Assembly: GCA_963707125.1 (NCBI GenBank)
Contig: CAVPOU010000023.1
Span: 1-64,000 of the forward strand
From: CAVPDE01 sp963707125
GTDB lineage: Bacteria > Desulfobacterota > DSM-4660 > Desulfatiglandales > HGW-15
Direction: 5' to 3'
DNA: 64,000 bases
A program made the position numbers and the translations under genes. A model generated the notes under the pieces. It made no database searches, was not told where the DNA came from, and was given only the letters and a program-made list of their open reading frames with translations. Shown here one piece after another: positions 15,950 to 24,936 of the stretch. The first letter of the stretch is position 1. Each line of letters begins with the position of its first letter.

Positions 15950-17329
15950 TCACTTTTTATCGAGATCAAACTCCTTGATCTTGGCGAGGAGCTTTGGCCG
16001 GCTGATCTCCAGGATCTTGGCCGCCTGGGTCCGGTTGCCTCCCGTGAGCTCAAGGGCTTTCTGGATGAGATCCCTTTCCAGCCGGTTGGAAGCTTTCCGG
16101 ATGGACAGACTGTCTTCCGGAAGAAGGGCCGGCGTGAAGGCATAATCCGAGGTGATGTGGGTTGGGAGATCCTCAGGGCTGACCCACCGGCCTTTTGCGA
16201 GCAGCACAGCCCTTTCGATCACATTCTCAAGCTCGCGGATGTTACCGGGCCAAGAGTATCCCATGAGAATCGGCATGGCCTCCGAGGACAATCCCTCCAG
16301 GTCTTTCTGAAGCTTCTTGTTGAACATATCGATGAAGTAGCCGACCAGGAGCGGGATATCCCCCCTTCTCTCCCTGAGAGGAGGTAGATGAATCGTCATC
16401 ACGTTGATGCGGTAGAAAAGATCTTCCCGGAACCGCCCCGCTTCAATTTCCTTGCGGAGATCTTTGGAAGTGGCGGCGATCACCCTCACATCGATCTTCT
16501 TGGAACCCACCCCTCCGAGCGGGGTGATCTCCTCCTCCTGGAGCACTCGAAGGAGTTTCACCTGCAAAGGAAGGGGCAGTTCCCCGATTTCATCGAGAAA
16601 CATGGTGCCGCTGTTTGCCTCTTCGAACCGGCCCGGCTTGTCCTTTACCGCATCGGTAAAGGCGCCTCGCTTGTAGCCGAAGAGCTCGCTTTCAAGAAGA
16701 TTCTCTGGAATGCCGCCGCAGTTGATGGAAACCATGGGAGCGGACGCTCTTGTTCCGTTGTGGTGAATGGCTCTCGCAATCAGATCTTTTCCCGTGCCGC
16801 TCTCCCCTGTAATCAGGACCGTTGTCTTGTGGTCAGCCACCTTCCAGACAAGATCAAAGACATGACGCATGGCTTCACTTCGGGCCACAATGTTCCCGAA
16901 AGAGTACCGCTGTTCGATCCGGTTGATCTTGCTCTGAAGCTGCAGATTCTCCGCCTTGAGACGCTCGCGTTCCTCAGCCTTCTTCAGGGTCAGAAGAACC
17001 TCATCGGTCTTGAAAGGCTTTGAGACGTAGTCATAGGCTCCGATTTTCATTGCCTCAAGGGCATCATCCATATTCCCGAAAGCGGACATCATGATGAAAG
17101 TTTTTTCCGGATATTTTTCATGAGCAGTTTTTAAAAAGGTCATGCCGTCCATCTTCGGCATCCGGAGATCGCAGAGGACAAAATCAAACTCCGTCTTGCT
17201 CATCTTCTCCAGGCCGTCCACTCCCTCTGAAGCCGTTTCAGCGACGTAGCCGGCTTTGTTGAGCATGATCTGGAGCATGTGACGCATGTTCTTTTCATCG
17301 TCTATGACGAGAACGCGATTGCCGGACAT
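15950..17329 (-). CDS. NtrC-family sigma-54 response regulator
   Basis: 459 aa in the classic three-part order. Receiver (1-120): VLVIDDEKN, phospho-acceptor Asp in VLCDLRMPKMDG, switch Thr/Ser in FIMMSAFG, and Lys in YVSKPFK. AAA+ domain (~145-380): GESGTGKD Walker A, YKRGAFTDA (a GAFTGA variant that contacts sigma-54), GTMFLDEIGELP Walker B. Fis-type helix-turn-helix at the end (ALELTGGNRTQAAKILEISRPKLLAKIKEF). Downstream of the histidine kinase by 5 bp, so a cognate pair. Placement behind prepilin peptidase suggests PilR-like control of type IV pili or secretion, but pilin genes are not in the window. Confidence 0.93.
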   Translation of the reverse strand: MSGNRVLVIDDEKNMRHMLQIMLNKAGYVAETASEGVDGLEKMSKTEFDFVLCDLRMPKMDGMTFLKTAHEKYPEKTFIMMSAFGNMDDALEAMKIGAYDYVSKPFKTDEVLLTLKKAEERERLKAENLQLQSKINRIEQRYSFGNIVARSEAMRHVFDLVWKVADHKTTVLITGESGTGKDLIARAIHHNGTRASAPMVSINCGGIPENLLESELFGYKRGAFTDAVKDKPGRFEEANSGTMFLDEIGELPLPLQVKLLRVLQEEEITPLGGVGSKKIDVRVIAATSKDLRKEIEAGRFREDLFYRINVMTIHLPPLRERRGDIPLLVGYFIDMFNKKLQKDLEGLSSEAMPILMGYSWPGNIRELENVIERAVLLAKGRWVSPEDLPTHITSDYAFTPALLPEDSLSIRKASNRLERDLIQKALELTGGNRTQAAKILEISRPKLLAKIKEFDLDKK

Positions 17330-17334
17330 GGTGC

Positions 17335-18894
17335 CTATCCCTCGCCTCTTTTCTCTTTACCCTCATAAAGGGGAAGGGACACAATGATGGTCGTCCCCTC
17401 ACCGGTTTTGCTTTCTGCCCGGATCGCTCCGCCCAGCCCTTCCACAATCCTGTAGCAAACCGACAATCCCAGGCCGGTCCCCTTTCCCGGCTCCTTCGTG
17501 GTGTAGAAGGGATCAAAGATACGGAGAAGCTCCTTCTCCGGTATGCCGTGGCCATTGTCTAAAAATCTCAGTTCGATCGATCCCCCGATCCTCTCGCTTT
17601 TAATGGTGAGCCGTTTCTCCTCCCCTTCTTCCTTCCCTTCAGCAAGAGCATCCGCAGCGTTCATGAGAATATTCAGGAAGACCTGCTGTAACTGATTCGG
17701 GTCTGTAAGGACCGTGTCGTTCTGGGCTTTGAGTTCCAGCGCCGTCCGAACGCTCTCCATCATGGGTTGCGGCTCCAGCATGCTCAAGGTCATCTTCACC
17801 ATGTCATGAACGCGGATTTTAGCAGGTTCCCCGCTGGAGGGCCGGGAGAAATCGAGAAGCTGGCGAATGATCCGGTTGACCCGCGTGATCTCGGATTCAA
17901 TGCGGTTCAGGAAGTCCTTCTTTTCCACCTCCGTGATGTCCTCGGAGTTGAGCAGGTCCAGGTAGCCGAGGATGATGCCGATGGGATTGCCGATCTCGTG
18001 AGCGATGCCTGCGGCGAGCCTGCCCACAGAAGCGAGTTTCTCCGACCGGATGATTTCATCCTGCGCCTGCTGAAGTTCACGATTCGCCTTTTCCAGAGAG
18101 GAAATATGGGACTGGAGTTCCCGCTTGTTCTCATCGAGACGTCTCAGCATGTGGCTCAGCGACCGGGTGAGATCGCCGATCTCGTTTTTGGACGACTCGG
18201 GGAAGGTAGGGACCATGAAGCCATCTTTGTAAGCTCCGGTCATCCTGAGAAGCTTGTCGATGGGTTTGACGACGATTCGAGAAAGAAGAACGTAGCCCAC
18301 CAAGACGAGGACCACCGTATCCATAAGGATGTAGAAAAGGATGACCATCTGGGAACTTCGGAGGGTCTCATAGAGAGGAAGGAGAGAGCCGGAGACCGTG
18401 ATGGCCCCAAGGAGCCTGCCTTCCATGGAAAGAGGGGCCGAGATCCTCACGTCGCTCTTGCTCAGCCAGATGACACTCCAGGCGGTACCGCTGAAATGAT
18501 GGGACCAGATTCCCGTGGAAAGCGCTTCTCTGGCAGAGACAAGGCCGTGCTGTTCAGCCTCCGAGGAATAGTCGGTTGTGAAGATCTTGTTCCCCTCTTG
18601 ATTAATGATAAGAATGTCCGAGAAGCCTGAGTCCTCCAGCATCCGGCTCGCCCCTTTTCTGAAATCAAAGTCCAGGTCAACCTCTGTGATCTTTCTGGTC
18701 TTGCCGGCAACGAAGGGCCCCAGGCTCTGCTCAACGGCCCGGATGAGAAAGCGGCCGGTATGAAGTCTTTCCTGCGTGAGGTCCCTCTCTGCAAACTTGA
18801 CCATGACCACATTGATCAAAAGCATGGCGGCAATGATCAAAAAAGTGAGCTGCGCCAGAATCCCTGTTCTCAGGCTGTAGACCGGGAATCTCAA
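17335..18894 (-). CDS. Sensor histidine kinase
   Basis: 519-aa inner-membrane kinase. TM1 at ~12-33 (LAQLTFLIIAAMLLINVVMV), a ~150-residue periplasmic sensor, TM2 at ~185-207 (ILFYILMDTVVLVLVGYVLL), HAMP (~210-262) and a short coiled coil. The HisKA box is SVGRLAAGIAHEIGNPIG with the phospho-His; the ATPase part has the N box NILMNAADAL, DNGHGIPE and GKGTGLGLSVCYRIVEG. The order matches NtrB/ZraS-type kinases that pair with NtrC regulators. It lies between prepilin peptidase (upstream, 12 bp) and its regulator. Signal sensed unknown. Confidence 0.92.
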   Translation of the reverse strand: MRFPVYSLRTGILAQLTFLIIAAMLLINVVMVKFAERDLTQERLHTGRFLIRAVEQSLGPFVAGKTRKITEVDLDFDFRKGASRMLEDSGFSDILIINQEGNKIFTTDYSSEAEQHGLVSAREALSTGIWSHHFSGTAWSVIWLSKSDVRISAPLSMEGRLLGAITVSGSLLPLYETLRSSQMVILFYILMDTVVLVLVGYVLLSRIVVKPIDKLLRMTGAYKDGFMVPTFPESSKNEIGDLTRSLSHMLRRLDENKRELQSHISSLEKANRELQQAQDEIIRSEKLASVGRLAAGIAHEIGNPIGIILGYLDLLNSEDITEVEKKDFLNRIESEITRVNRIIRQLLDFSRPSSGEPAKIRVHDMVKMTLSMLEPQPMMESVRTALELKAQNDTVLTDPNQLQQVFLNILMNAADALAEGKEEGEEKRLTIKSERIGGSIELRFLDNGHGIPEKELLRIFDPFYTTKEPGKGTGLGLSVCYRIVEGLGGAIRAESKTGEGTTIIVSLPLYEGKEKRGEG

Positions 18895-18906
18895 TTCTCT
18901 TTTTCT

Positions 18907-19677
18907 CTACCTCCCCAAGCGATAAAACCACAGGGTGATCTCATCACCAAAAAACAGGAACCCCAACGCCCCCAGAGCCAGGAAAGGCCCGAAAGGGATG
19001 CGGGAGCTCACTCCCTGCCTCGCGATCACCAGGGAAACCCCGCCGATCACCGCGCCGGTGAGAGAGGAAATGAGGATGATGAACGGCAAGGCCTTCCACC
19101 CCATCCATGCGCCGATCATTGCAAGAAGCTTGACATCTCCTCCCCCCATCCCTTCACGGCCGGTCAGCTTCTCGAACACCATCCCCACCAGAAAGAGGAA
19201 TCCTCCACCTCCGAGGACTCCGATCAGAGCATCCAGGGGAGAGATTCCCGCGGATGGGAAAAACGAGAACGCCAGCCCGATGAGAATTCCTGGCAAAGAG
19301 ATCACATCCGGGATAATCTTGTGTTGCAGGTCAATGAACGCTATCGCGATGAGCGCCGCGGTGAAGAGAAACAGGAAAATGGTCTTGGGGCTCAAGCCGA
19401 ACTGAATGAAGAGAGCGACACTCAGCAACCCGATGATCATCTCCACCAGAGGATACCTGAGAGAAATCGGGGTGCGACACTGCCTGCACCTGCCCAGGAG
19501 CAGGATGTAGCTGATGACCGGGATGTTGTCGTAGAATCGGATTTTGGCTCCACACTGCGGGCAGTTGGAAGGAGGGTGGGCAATCGATTTCTTGAGGGGA
19601 ATGCGATAAATGCAAACGTTGAGGAAGCTCCCCAGGGCCAGGCCGAATACAAATGCGAACACGATACCTAGAGTCAA
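18907..19677 (-). CDS. pilD: Prepilin peptidase / N-methyltransferase
   Basis: 256-aa polytopic A24 aspartic peptidase that cleaves and N-methylates type IV prepilins and type II pseudopilins. The N-terminal methylase part has GLALGSFLNVCIYRIP and the two zinc CXXC pairs (CPQC, CRQC). Catalytic aspartates are in AFIDLQHKIIPD and in GMGGGDVKLLA (the GXGD motif). About seven or eight membrane segments. Start is a TTG with AGGA 7 nt upstream; the family N-terminus fits. Heads an operon with the kinase and NtrC regulator; gspA/gspB at 58.5-61 kb use the same secretion system. Confidence 0.93.
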   Translation of the reverse strand: MTLGIVFAFVFGLALGSFLNVCIYRIPLKKSIAHPPSNCPQCGAKIRFYDNIPVISYILLLGRCRQCRTPISLRYPLVEMIIGLLSVALFIQFGLSPKTIFLFLFTAALIAIAFIDLQHKIIPDVISLPGILIGLAFSFFPSAGISPLDALIGVLGGGGFLFLVGMVFEKLTGREGMGGGDVKLLAMIGAWMGWKALPFIILISSLTGAVIGGVSLVIARQGVSSRIPFGPFLALGALGFLFFGDEITLWFYRLGR

Positions 19678-19707
19678 TTGGAATTCCTCGCCTCACCCCC
19701 ACCCTTG

Positions 19708-19730
19708 CCCTCCCCCATCAAGGGGGAGGG
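19708..19730. repeat. CCCTCCCCC hairpin repeat
   Basis: CCCTCCCCC/GGGGGAGGG with a 5-nt loop, directly between divergent genes; same word family as the hairpins at 6995 and 38177. Confidence 0.7.
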
Positions 19731-19792
19731 AGGGAAAAGATTCGCACAACACGATTGACATCAAACAGATTTTGGGGCACTATGACGGCATT

Positions 19793-20383
19793 ATGATTCT
19801 ATCCATCAATCCAGAAAACCCGCAAAAGCGGTTGATCACCCGGGTATGTGAGGTCCTTGAGCGAGGAGGCCTCATCGCGTATCCGACCGATACCTTTTAC
19901 GGCATCGGCTGCGATCTGATGAACAAGAAGGGAATCCAGCTGATTCACAAGCTCAAAAACAGGCCTCTCAAACAGCCTTTTTCGATCCTCTGTGACAGCC
20001 TGAAGGAGATCAGCCTTTACGCCCAGGTCTCCAATTATGCTTACAAGACCATGAAACGATGCCTTCCCGGACCCTACACATTCGTCCTGGAAGCCAGCCA
20101 GCTCGTTCCCAAGATCATGCTCACAAAGCGCAAGACCATTGGGATCCGGGTGCCGGACAACACGATCTGCCTGGCGATCGTGAAGACCCTTGGCCGGCCC
20201 ATTATCAGCACCAGTGCCGGCCGGGATGAGCCCTATGCTATAGAAGAAGCCTTTGCACCGCACTTAAGCCTGATCGTCGACGGAGGCCCCATCTATCCTG
20301 AACCCTCCAGTGTGATCTCCCTGATCGGAGATGTGCCGGAGGTCCTCCGCGAGGGAAAGGGTGATGTGAGTCTTTTCCTCTGA
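19793..20383 (+). CDS. Sua5/YrdC threonylcarbamoyl-AMP synthase
   Basis: 196-aa enzyme making threonylcarbamoyl-AMP from Thr, bicarbonate and ATP, first step of tRNA t6A37 synthesis. Family motifs: GGLIAYPTDTFYGIGCDLMNKKGIQLIHKLKNRPLKQPFSIL (nucleotide and Lys/Arg binding), PGPYTFVLEAS, and KTIGIRVPDN followed by PIISTSAG. Single YrdC domain of usual length, no Sua5 extension. ATG 19793 is chosen; the frame remains open upstream to 19610 but that part is non-conserved. Weak Shine-Dalgarno (GGGGC). Tail-to-tail with sppA, 3 bp apart. Confidence 0.88.
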   Translation: MILSINPENPQKRLITRVCEVLERGGLIAYPTDTFYGIGCDLMNKKGIQLIHKLKNRPLKQPFSILCDSLKEISLYAQVSNYAYKTMKRCLPGPYTFVLEASQLVPKIMLTKRKTIGIRVPDNTICLAIVKTLGRPIISTSAGRDEPYAIEEAFAPHLSLIVDGGPIYPEPSSVISLIGDVPEVLREGKGDVSLFL

Positions 20384-20386
20384 TCT

Positions 20387-21283
20387 TCAGAGAACTCCCT
20401 CCCACCGATATTCCAGCCGCAGCATCAGTGCATCCCGGATACCCCTGTACACAGCTCGTGAGGAGTCTTGCAGGAAAAGGTCCCACCACTTTCCTCTTGG
20501 TTTCCTGGGGTACACCAGGGTCACTTCTCCCTTGATCCCTGACAGGGCCCTGGCAAGAGCCACAGCATCTTCAAAATTCCCCAGCTGATCCACAAGCCCC
20601 AGTTCCTTGCACTGAGCGCCTGAAAGGATGCGGCCGTCCGCGATTTCCCGAACCTTTTCTACCGGAAGATTTCTTCCCTGCGCGACGGCTTCCACGAACT
20701 GCCTTTGAATATCAAAAACCAGGGTCCTGATCATTTCCCGGTCCCGTTCGGACAGCTTTCGATGGAAGGAACCAATGTCCTTGAACTCCCCGGTCTTGAG
20801 AACTTCCACGCTCACACCGATTTTCTTGAGCAGTTCCTCAACCTGCACGAATTCCATGATCACGCCGATGCTTCCCGCCAGGGTACCTGGATTGGCGACA
20901 ATCCTGTTCGCTGCGGAAGCCACGTAGTATCCCCCTGATGCGGCAACGCTCCCCAGGGAGGCAATCACCTTCTTGGTTTCTATGGTTTTCCTGATTTCCT
21001 GGTAGATCTCTTGGGATGGTCCCACGCCGCCGCCCGGCGAGTTGACCCTCAGGATGATCGCCTTGATCCTCCTGTCTTTCTTGAACTCAACCAGTTGGGC
21101 GACAAGGGTGTCTGATTCAGTGATGGTGCCGTCGATGAGAAGGACGCCGATCTTCTCTTTGAATGAAAAAACATCGAAAGGACCGGCCACGGAAAAAAGG
21201 AGCGTCATGACCAGGCCGAGAAAAAGACCGATGGCTGCCAGGATGACAATGACCGCAAGTATGGGATGCTCTTTCCCTGACAT
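20387..21283 (-). CDS. sppA: Signal peptide peptidase SppA (S49)
   Basis: 298-aa short-form SppA. N-terminal membrane anchor at ~10-32 (AVIVILAAIGLFLGLVMTLLF), then the S49 ClpP-like fold. Catalytic Ser in GSVAASGGYYVAS and the general-base Lys in EVLKTGEFKDIGS; oxyanion region ILRVNSPGGGVGPSQEI. It degrades signal peptides left in the membrane. Downstream of rpsA by 51 bp in the conserved order cmk-rpsA-sppA, seen often in Desulfobacterota. Confidence 0.93.
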   Translation of the reverse strand: MSGKEHPILAVIVILAAIGLFLGLVMTLLFSVAGPFDVFSFKEKIGVLLIDGTITESDTLVAQLVEFKKDRRIKAIILRVNSPGGGVGPSQEIYQEIRKTIETKKVIASLGSVAASGGYYVASAANRIVANPGTLAGSIGVIMEFVQVEELLKKIGVSVEVLKTGEFKDIGSFHRKLSERDREMIRTLVFDIQRQFVEAVAQGRNLPVEKVREIADGRILSGAQCKELGLVDQLGNFEDAVALARALSGIKGEVTLVYPRKPRGKWWDLFLQDSSRAVYRGIRDALMLRLEYRWEGVL

Positions 21284-21334
21284 ACGTCTGAGTGATCCTT
21301 CTAGCTCCCCGCTTCTGGTTTCACATCCCTGCGG

Positions 21335-23281
21335 TTATTCTCCTTCAGTCGGCTTTTCCTCATCCCCTTCTTTGGCGGACTTGTCTTCGCCGGTCGATCC
21401 CTGTGCTTCCAGCCCAAGCATCTCCCTCTTCAGGATCTCTCCGAGATTCGAAGTGGCTCCGTTTCGGCCGTCGAGATAACTCTTGTAGATTTCCCTGTCT
21501 TCGCTCTCCTCAAGCCGCTTGATCGAGAGCCCGATCTTTTTCTCGCCTCTGGAGACATTGATGACCTTTGCCTGGATCACGTCATCCACGTTGAAGCGGC
21601 TCAGCGGGTTGCCGCTCTTTTCTTTGGAGAGCTCGGAAACATGGATGAGGCCCTCGATGCCTTCCTGGAGTTCCACAAAGACGCCGAAATCCGTGACGTT
21701 CGTCACCGTCCCTGTCACCCGGGTTCCGGGCTTGTACTTGCTAGGGACTTCATCCCACGGATCCGAGGTGAGCTGTTTGATGCCCAGGGAGAAACGCTCA
21801 TTTTCTTTCTCGATGTTCAGGACCACCGCCTGAACCGTCTGGCCCTTCTTGTAAAGCTCCGAAGGGTGCTTGATCCGCTTGGTCCAGGAGATGTCCGAGA
21901 TATGGACCAGGCCGTCAATGCCCTCATCGATGCCGATAAAAATCCCAAAGTCGGTAATGTTCTTGATTCTTCCTTCGATCGTGGTCCCGACAGGATAGCG
22001 CTCCCCGATGACATCCCAGGGGTTGGGTTCAACCTGTTTCAGTCCAAGAGAGATGCGCTTATTGCCTGTGTCGATGTTCATGACCATGGCCTCGATCTCA
22101 TCCCCGACTTTCAGGATTTGTGACGGATGCCGGACCTTTCTTGTCCAGGACATCTCAGAGACATGGATAAGCCCTTCGATCCCCTCCTCGATCTCCACGA
22201 AAGCGCCATAGTCCGCAAGGTTGACCACCCGACCCTTCATCTTCGTCCCTAGGGTGTACCTTTCATTCGCCTTTGACCATGGATCAGGCTTGAGTTGCTT
22301 GAGACCCAGAGAGACCCGACCGGAATCCGAATCAAAATTCAGGATCTTGACGGTAATCTTGTCGCCCACCCTGTAGAGCTCCGAGGGGTGCCCGACCCGA
22401 CCCCAGGACATATCCGTAATGTGGAGGAGCCCGTCTATGCCTCCCAGGTCGATGAAAAGACCATATTCCGTGATATTCTTGACCGTGCCTTCCATGACGG
22501 CGCCGACCTGGAGGTGCTGAAGGGTTTTGTCTCGCATGGCTGCACGCTCAGACTCAAGGATGGCCCTTCGGGAAAGGACAATGTTGGAGCGCCGCTTGTT
22601 GTATTTGAGAATCTTGAAATCCTGGACCGTGCCGATATGGGAGTCGAAGTCTTTGATGGGTTTGAGGTTGATCTGTGATCCAGGTAGGAATGCCGGGAGG
22701 CCGATATCCACGGACATGCCGCCTTTGACACGAGCGATGATTTTGCCCCGGATCGTTTCTCCCTTTTCATAGATTTCTTTGATCTCATCCCAGATTCTGA
22801 TTTTGGCCGCCTTCTCCTTGGAAAGGATAATGATCCCTTCGTCGTCTTCCCTTCTTTCCAGGAGAACATCTACCGGGTCCCCCACTCGGGCCGTCACATT
22901 TCCGCCGGCGTCTATGAATTCGCCAATGGGAATTTGCCCTTCCGACTTGTAGCCGATATCCACCAGGACAAACTCCTTGTCCACATGAACGATGGTTCCG
23001 CGAACAAGTCCTCCTTCCTGGATACTCTTCAGGCTCTCCTCATAAAGCTCCATGAAGTTCTTGCCATCTGAGCTGCCTCGGGTCTGTGCCGCACCCTCAT
23101 GATCCGGTTTCCTGAATGGCTCGCCCTGGGAGGTCTCCATGCCCGACTGACTACTGGTTTCTGTAATGTTCCCACCTGTTTTGTCTGTTTGTTTGTCCAT
23201 CCAACCCGTTACCCCCTGATCATAATCGCCTTCGTTCCCACCGAAAAGTATTTTAATAGCAGACGCCAAAGGAAAATTCAA
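21335..23281 (-). CDS. rpsA: 30S ribosomal protein S1
   Basis: Six S1 RNA-binding domains in tandem, each with the GLI/LHIS--SW-R--HPS or equivalent core (GLLHITDMSWGRVGHPSEL, GLIHVSEMSWTRKVRHPSQ, GLVHISDISWTKRIKHPSE, GLIHVSELSKEKSG). Full-length S1 unwinds and anchors mRNA on the 30S subunit. The frame reaches a TTG at 23281, 1 bp after the cmk stop, with AAGGA 5 nt upstream. An ATG at 23200 (MDKQTDKT) with GGGGG 10 nt upstream is the alternative; the first ~90 residues are low-complexity and not conserved, so the start is uncertain. The C-terminal tail is acidic (GEDKSAKEGDEEKPTEGE). Confidence 0.95.
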   Translation of the reverse strand: MNFPLASAIKILFGGNEGDYDQGVTGWMDKQTDKTGGNITETSSQSGMETSQGEPFRKPDHEGAAQTRGSSDGKNFMELYEESLKSIQEGGLVRGTIVHVDKEFVLVDIGYKSEGQIPIGEFIDAGGNVTARVGDPVDVLLERREDDEGIIILSKEKAAKIRIWDEIKEIYEKGETIRGKIIARVKGGMSVDIGLPAFLPGSQINLKPIKDFDSHIGTVQDFKILKYNKRRSNIVLSRRAILESERAAMRDKTLQHLQVGAVMEGTVKNITEYGLFIDLGGIDGLLHITDMSWGRVGHPSELYRVGDKITVKILNFDSDSGRVSLGLKQLKPDPWSKANERYTLGTKMKGRVVNLADYGAFVEIEEGIEGLIHVSEMSWTRKVRHPSQILKVGDEIEAMVMNIDTGNKRISLGLKQVEPNPWDVIGERYPVGTTIEGRIKNITDFGIFIGIDEGIDGLVHISDISWTKRIKHPSELYKKGQTVQAVVLNIEKENERFSLGIKQLTSDPWDEVPSKYKPGTRVTGTVTNVTDFGVFVELQEGIEGLIHVSELSKEKSGNPLSRFNVDDVIQAKVINVSRGEKKIGLSIKRLEESEDREIYKSYLDGRNGATSNLGEILKREMLGLEAQGSTGEDKSAKEGDEEKPTEGE

Positions 23282-23282
23282 C

Positions 23283-23969
23283 TTATTCCTTTAGGGTTTT
23301 TTTGTCCCCTGTCTCCATGGTCCTGACCATTTTTTCAACGACCTCCTCCACGGTCAGGTTCGTCGTGTCAATGATTGTCGCATCCTTGGCGGGAACCAGG
23401 GGGGCCAGAGCACGCGTCATGTCCTGATCATCCCTTTCCCTGAGTTCCTTTTCAACCTCTTCCCTGGAAACCGATTCTCCTCGCTCCAGCCTCTCCCGGT
23501 ATCTTCGGCCGGCCCTTACCTTCGTATCGGCATTAACGAAGAATTTGTAATCGGCATCGGGAAACACCACGGTTCCCATGTCTCTTCCTTCAGCCACGAC
23601 CCTCCCTCCTTCTCCCGCCATTTTTCTCTGGAGCAAGGTCATGGCCTCTCTGACTTCCTTGATGGCTGAGATGGCCGACGAGAGCATGTCCATCTCCGGG
23701 CTTCGAATGCCTGCAGAGATGTCCTCGGCTCCGACAAAAAGCCGTGTTGTTCCATCCAAAGTCTTGAAGTGAAGATCCAGGTCCCTGCAAAGCCTGCTGA
23801 TTTTTTCTCTGTCCTTGAGATCAATGCCCTCCCTTTTTGCCTGGAAGGCCACTGCACGATACATGGCTCCTGTATCGAGATACTGAACCTTCAGCCTCCC
23901 GGCAAGAAGGCGGCTGACCGTACTTTTTCCCGAACCCGCGGGACCATCGATGGTGATGATTTTAGCCAC
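23283..23969 (-). CDS. cmk: Cytidylate kinase
   Basis: 228-aa (d)CMP kinase: converts CMP/dCMP to the diphosphate with ATP. Walker A TIDGPAGSGKSTVSRLLA at the start, CMP-binding YLDTGAMYRAVAFQA, GRDMGTVVFPDADYKFFVNAD, and the Arg-rich lid RAGRRYRERLERGE. Usual length. First gene of cmk-rpsA-sppA; the rpsA start is immediately after its stop, which suggests translational coupling. Confidence 0.95.
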   Translation of the reverse strand: MAKIITIDGPAGSGKSTVSRLLAGRLKVQYLDTGAMYRAVAFQAKREGIDLKDREKISRLCRDLDLHFKTLDGTTRLFVGAEDISAGIRSPEMDMLSSAISAIKEVREAMTLLQRKMAGEGGRVVAEGRDMGTVVFPDADYKFFVNADTKVRAGRRYRERLERGESVSREEVEKELRERDDQDMTRALAPLVPAKDATIIDTTNLTVEEVVEKMVRTMETGDKKTLKE

Positions 23970-24312
23970 CGCCTCTGCTCCGCCTGAGAAACAATGTCAT
24001 TGCGGCAACTATTACATCAAAAGCAGAAATATATCAAAGACTTTTACCTGCAGAGCTTTCACTGCCGATTGGTTCAAAGCTGCTTGCGTCCTCCGTCGCA
24101 GATCCATTTCTAAAATCAGAGGAGCCAGGATAACCATTAAGAACCCATTGCCACGGCCATCACTTTTTCCTGGAACAAATTCACATTAAGGACTTGACTT
24201 AAGGGATTGAATTCATTATTTTCATGTGCAATCTGCGCTTCTTGCCTGAGCATGCTTTTCGCTCAGAGGCCTAAGGGAATCTTGAAACGTTCTAAGATTG
24301 GAGAGAAGACCC
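23970..24312. other. Intergenic between cmk and ihf
   Basis: Divergent promoters. Besides the promoter listed at 24194 a CTGAGC/GCTCAG inverted repeat (about 24246-24270) precedes the ihf ribosome site. No gene seen. Confidence 0.45.
24194..24222 (+). promoter_or_regulatory. Sigma-70-like promoter for ihf/SRP RNA
   Basis: TTGACT (24194-24199), 17-bp spacer, TATTTT (24217-24222); about 90 nt before the ihf ATG. Confidence 0.5.
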
Positions 24313-24588
24313 ATGAACAAATCACAATTGATAGAGGCCCTTGCTAAGGCTGAAAACCTAGCCCTTAAGAAAGCGGAAGAAGTGGTGAACACGGTTTTCG
24401 GTGACATGGAAAAAGCGCTGATTCAGGGGGAACGAGTCGAGATCCGAGGCTTTGGTAGTTTCAAGATCAAGAACTACGAGGGGTACCAGGGGAGAAATCC
24501 CAAGACAGGCGAAATCATCAATGTCGCCTCCAAGAAACTCCCGTTCTTCAAGGTCGGAAAAGAGCTCAAGGACAGAGTCGATATCTAA
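24313..24588 (+). CDS. HU/IHF-family DNA-bending protein
   Basis: 91-aa nucleoid protein. Starts MNKSQLIEALAKAENLALKKAEEVVN (dimerisation helices), then VEIRGFGSFKIKNYEGYQGRNPKTGEIINVASKKLPFFKVGKELKD, the DNA-binding arm with RNPKTGE and the intercalating Pro. The IHF-alpha versus HU question is open: the arm is closer to IHF subunits. TTG 24298 would extend it, but GGAGAG lies 9 nt before ATG 24313. The SRP RNA follows after 15 bp. Confidence 0.92.
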   Translation: MNKSQLIEALAKAENLALKKAEEVVNTVFGDMEKALIQGERVEIRGFGSFKIKNYEGYQGRNPKTGEIINVASKKLPFFKVGKELKDRVDI

Positions 24589-24603
24589 TCACCGTCTTAA
24601 CGT

Positions 24604-24876
24604 CCTTGGTCGTGCTAGATGGGGAGCTAGCGGTGCCCTACAACCCGAGATCCGCTTATGCGGGGTCGAAAGTCCTTTCAGAGAACCCCTCATCAGCACT
24701 GACCCTGGCCGGTTCTGACGATGGAGTGGACCTCACGTGACAGACGGTTGCGAACCCCGTCAGGTCCGGAAGGAAGCAGCGGTAAGTAATGCGGTCTGTG
24801 TCGTGCTGCTCTCTACTCTTTCTCAGGCCGGTTAAGGCAGGCTCCTGGGGATTCGAAAAAGGATGCACGACCAAGG
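24604..24876 (+). ncRNA. ffs: Signal recognition particle RNA, large bacterial type
   Basis: About 273 nt. The 5' strand CCTTGGTCGTGC (24604-24615) is complementary to GCACGACCAAGG (24865-24876), closing the molecule. The Alu-like 5' domain has GGGGAGCTAGCGGTGCCCT, as in Bacillus scRNA, and the S-domain apical hairpin contains the invariant GTCAGGTCCGGAAGGAAGCA (24759-24778). It is the RNA part of SRP that delivers nascent membrane proteins with Ffh. This is the long form with Alu domain, not the ~110-nt 4.5S form of Gammaproteobacteria. 3' T-rich terminator not clear. End positions are set by the closing helix. Confidence 0.93.
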
Positions 24877-24936
24877 CTTGTTATCATCAACCCTGCCTTT
24901 CCGCTTCCACGCACCAAGCCCTGATTTTCTTTGGCC

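Noticed and set aside
18760..19671. 303-aa plus-strand frame over prepilin peptidase
   Set aside because: Arg/Glu/Gln-rich shadow; opposite frame has GXGD and CXXC motifs.
22295..22678. Plus-strand frames inside rpsA
   Set aside because: Antisense shadows of S1 repeats.
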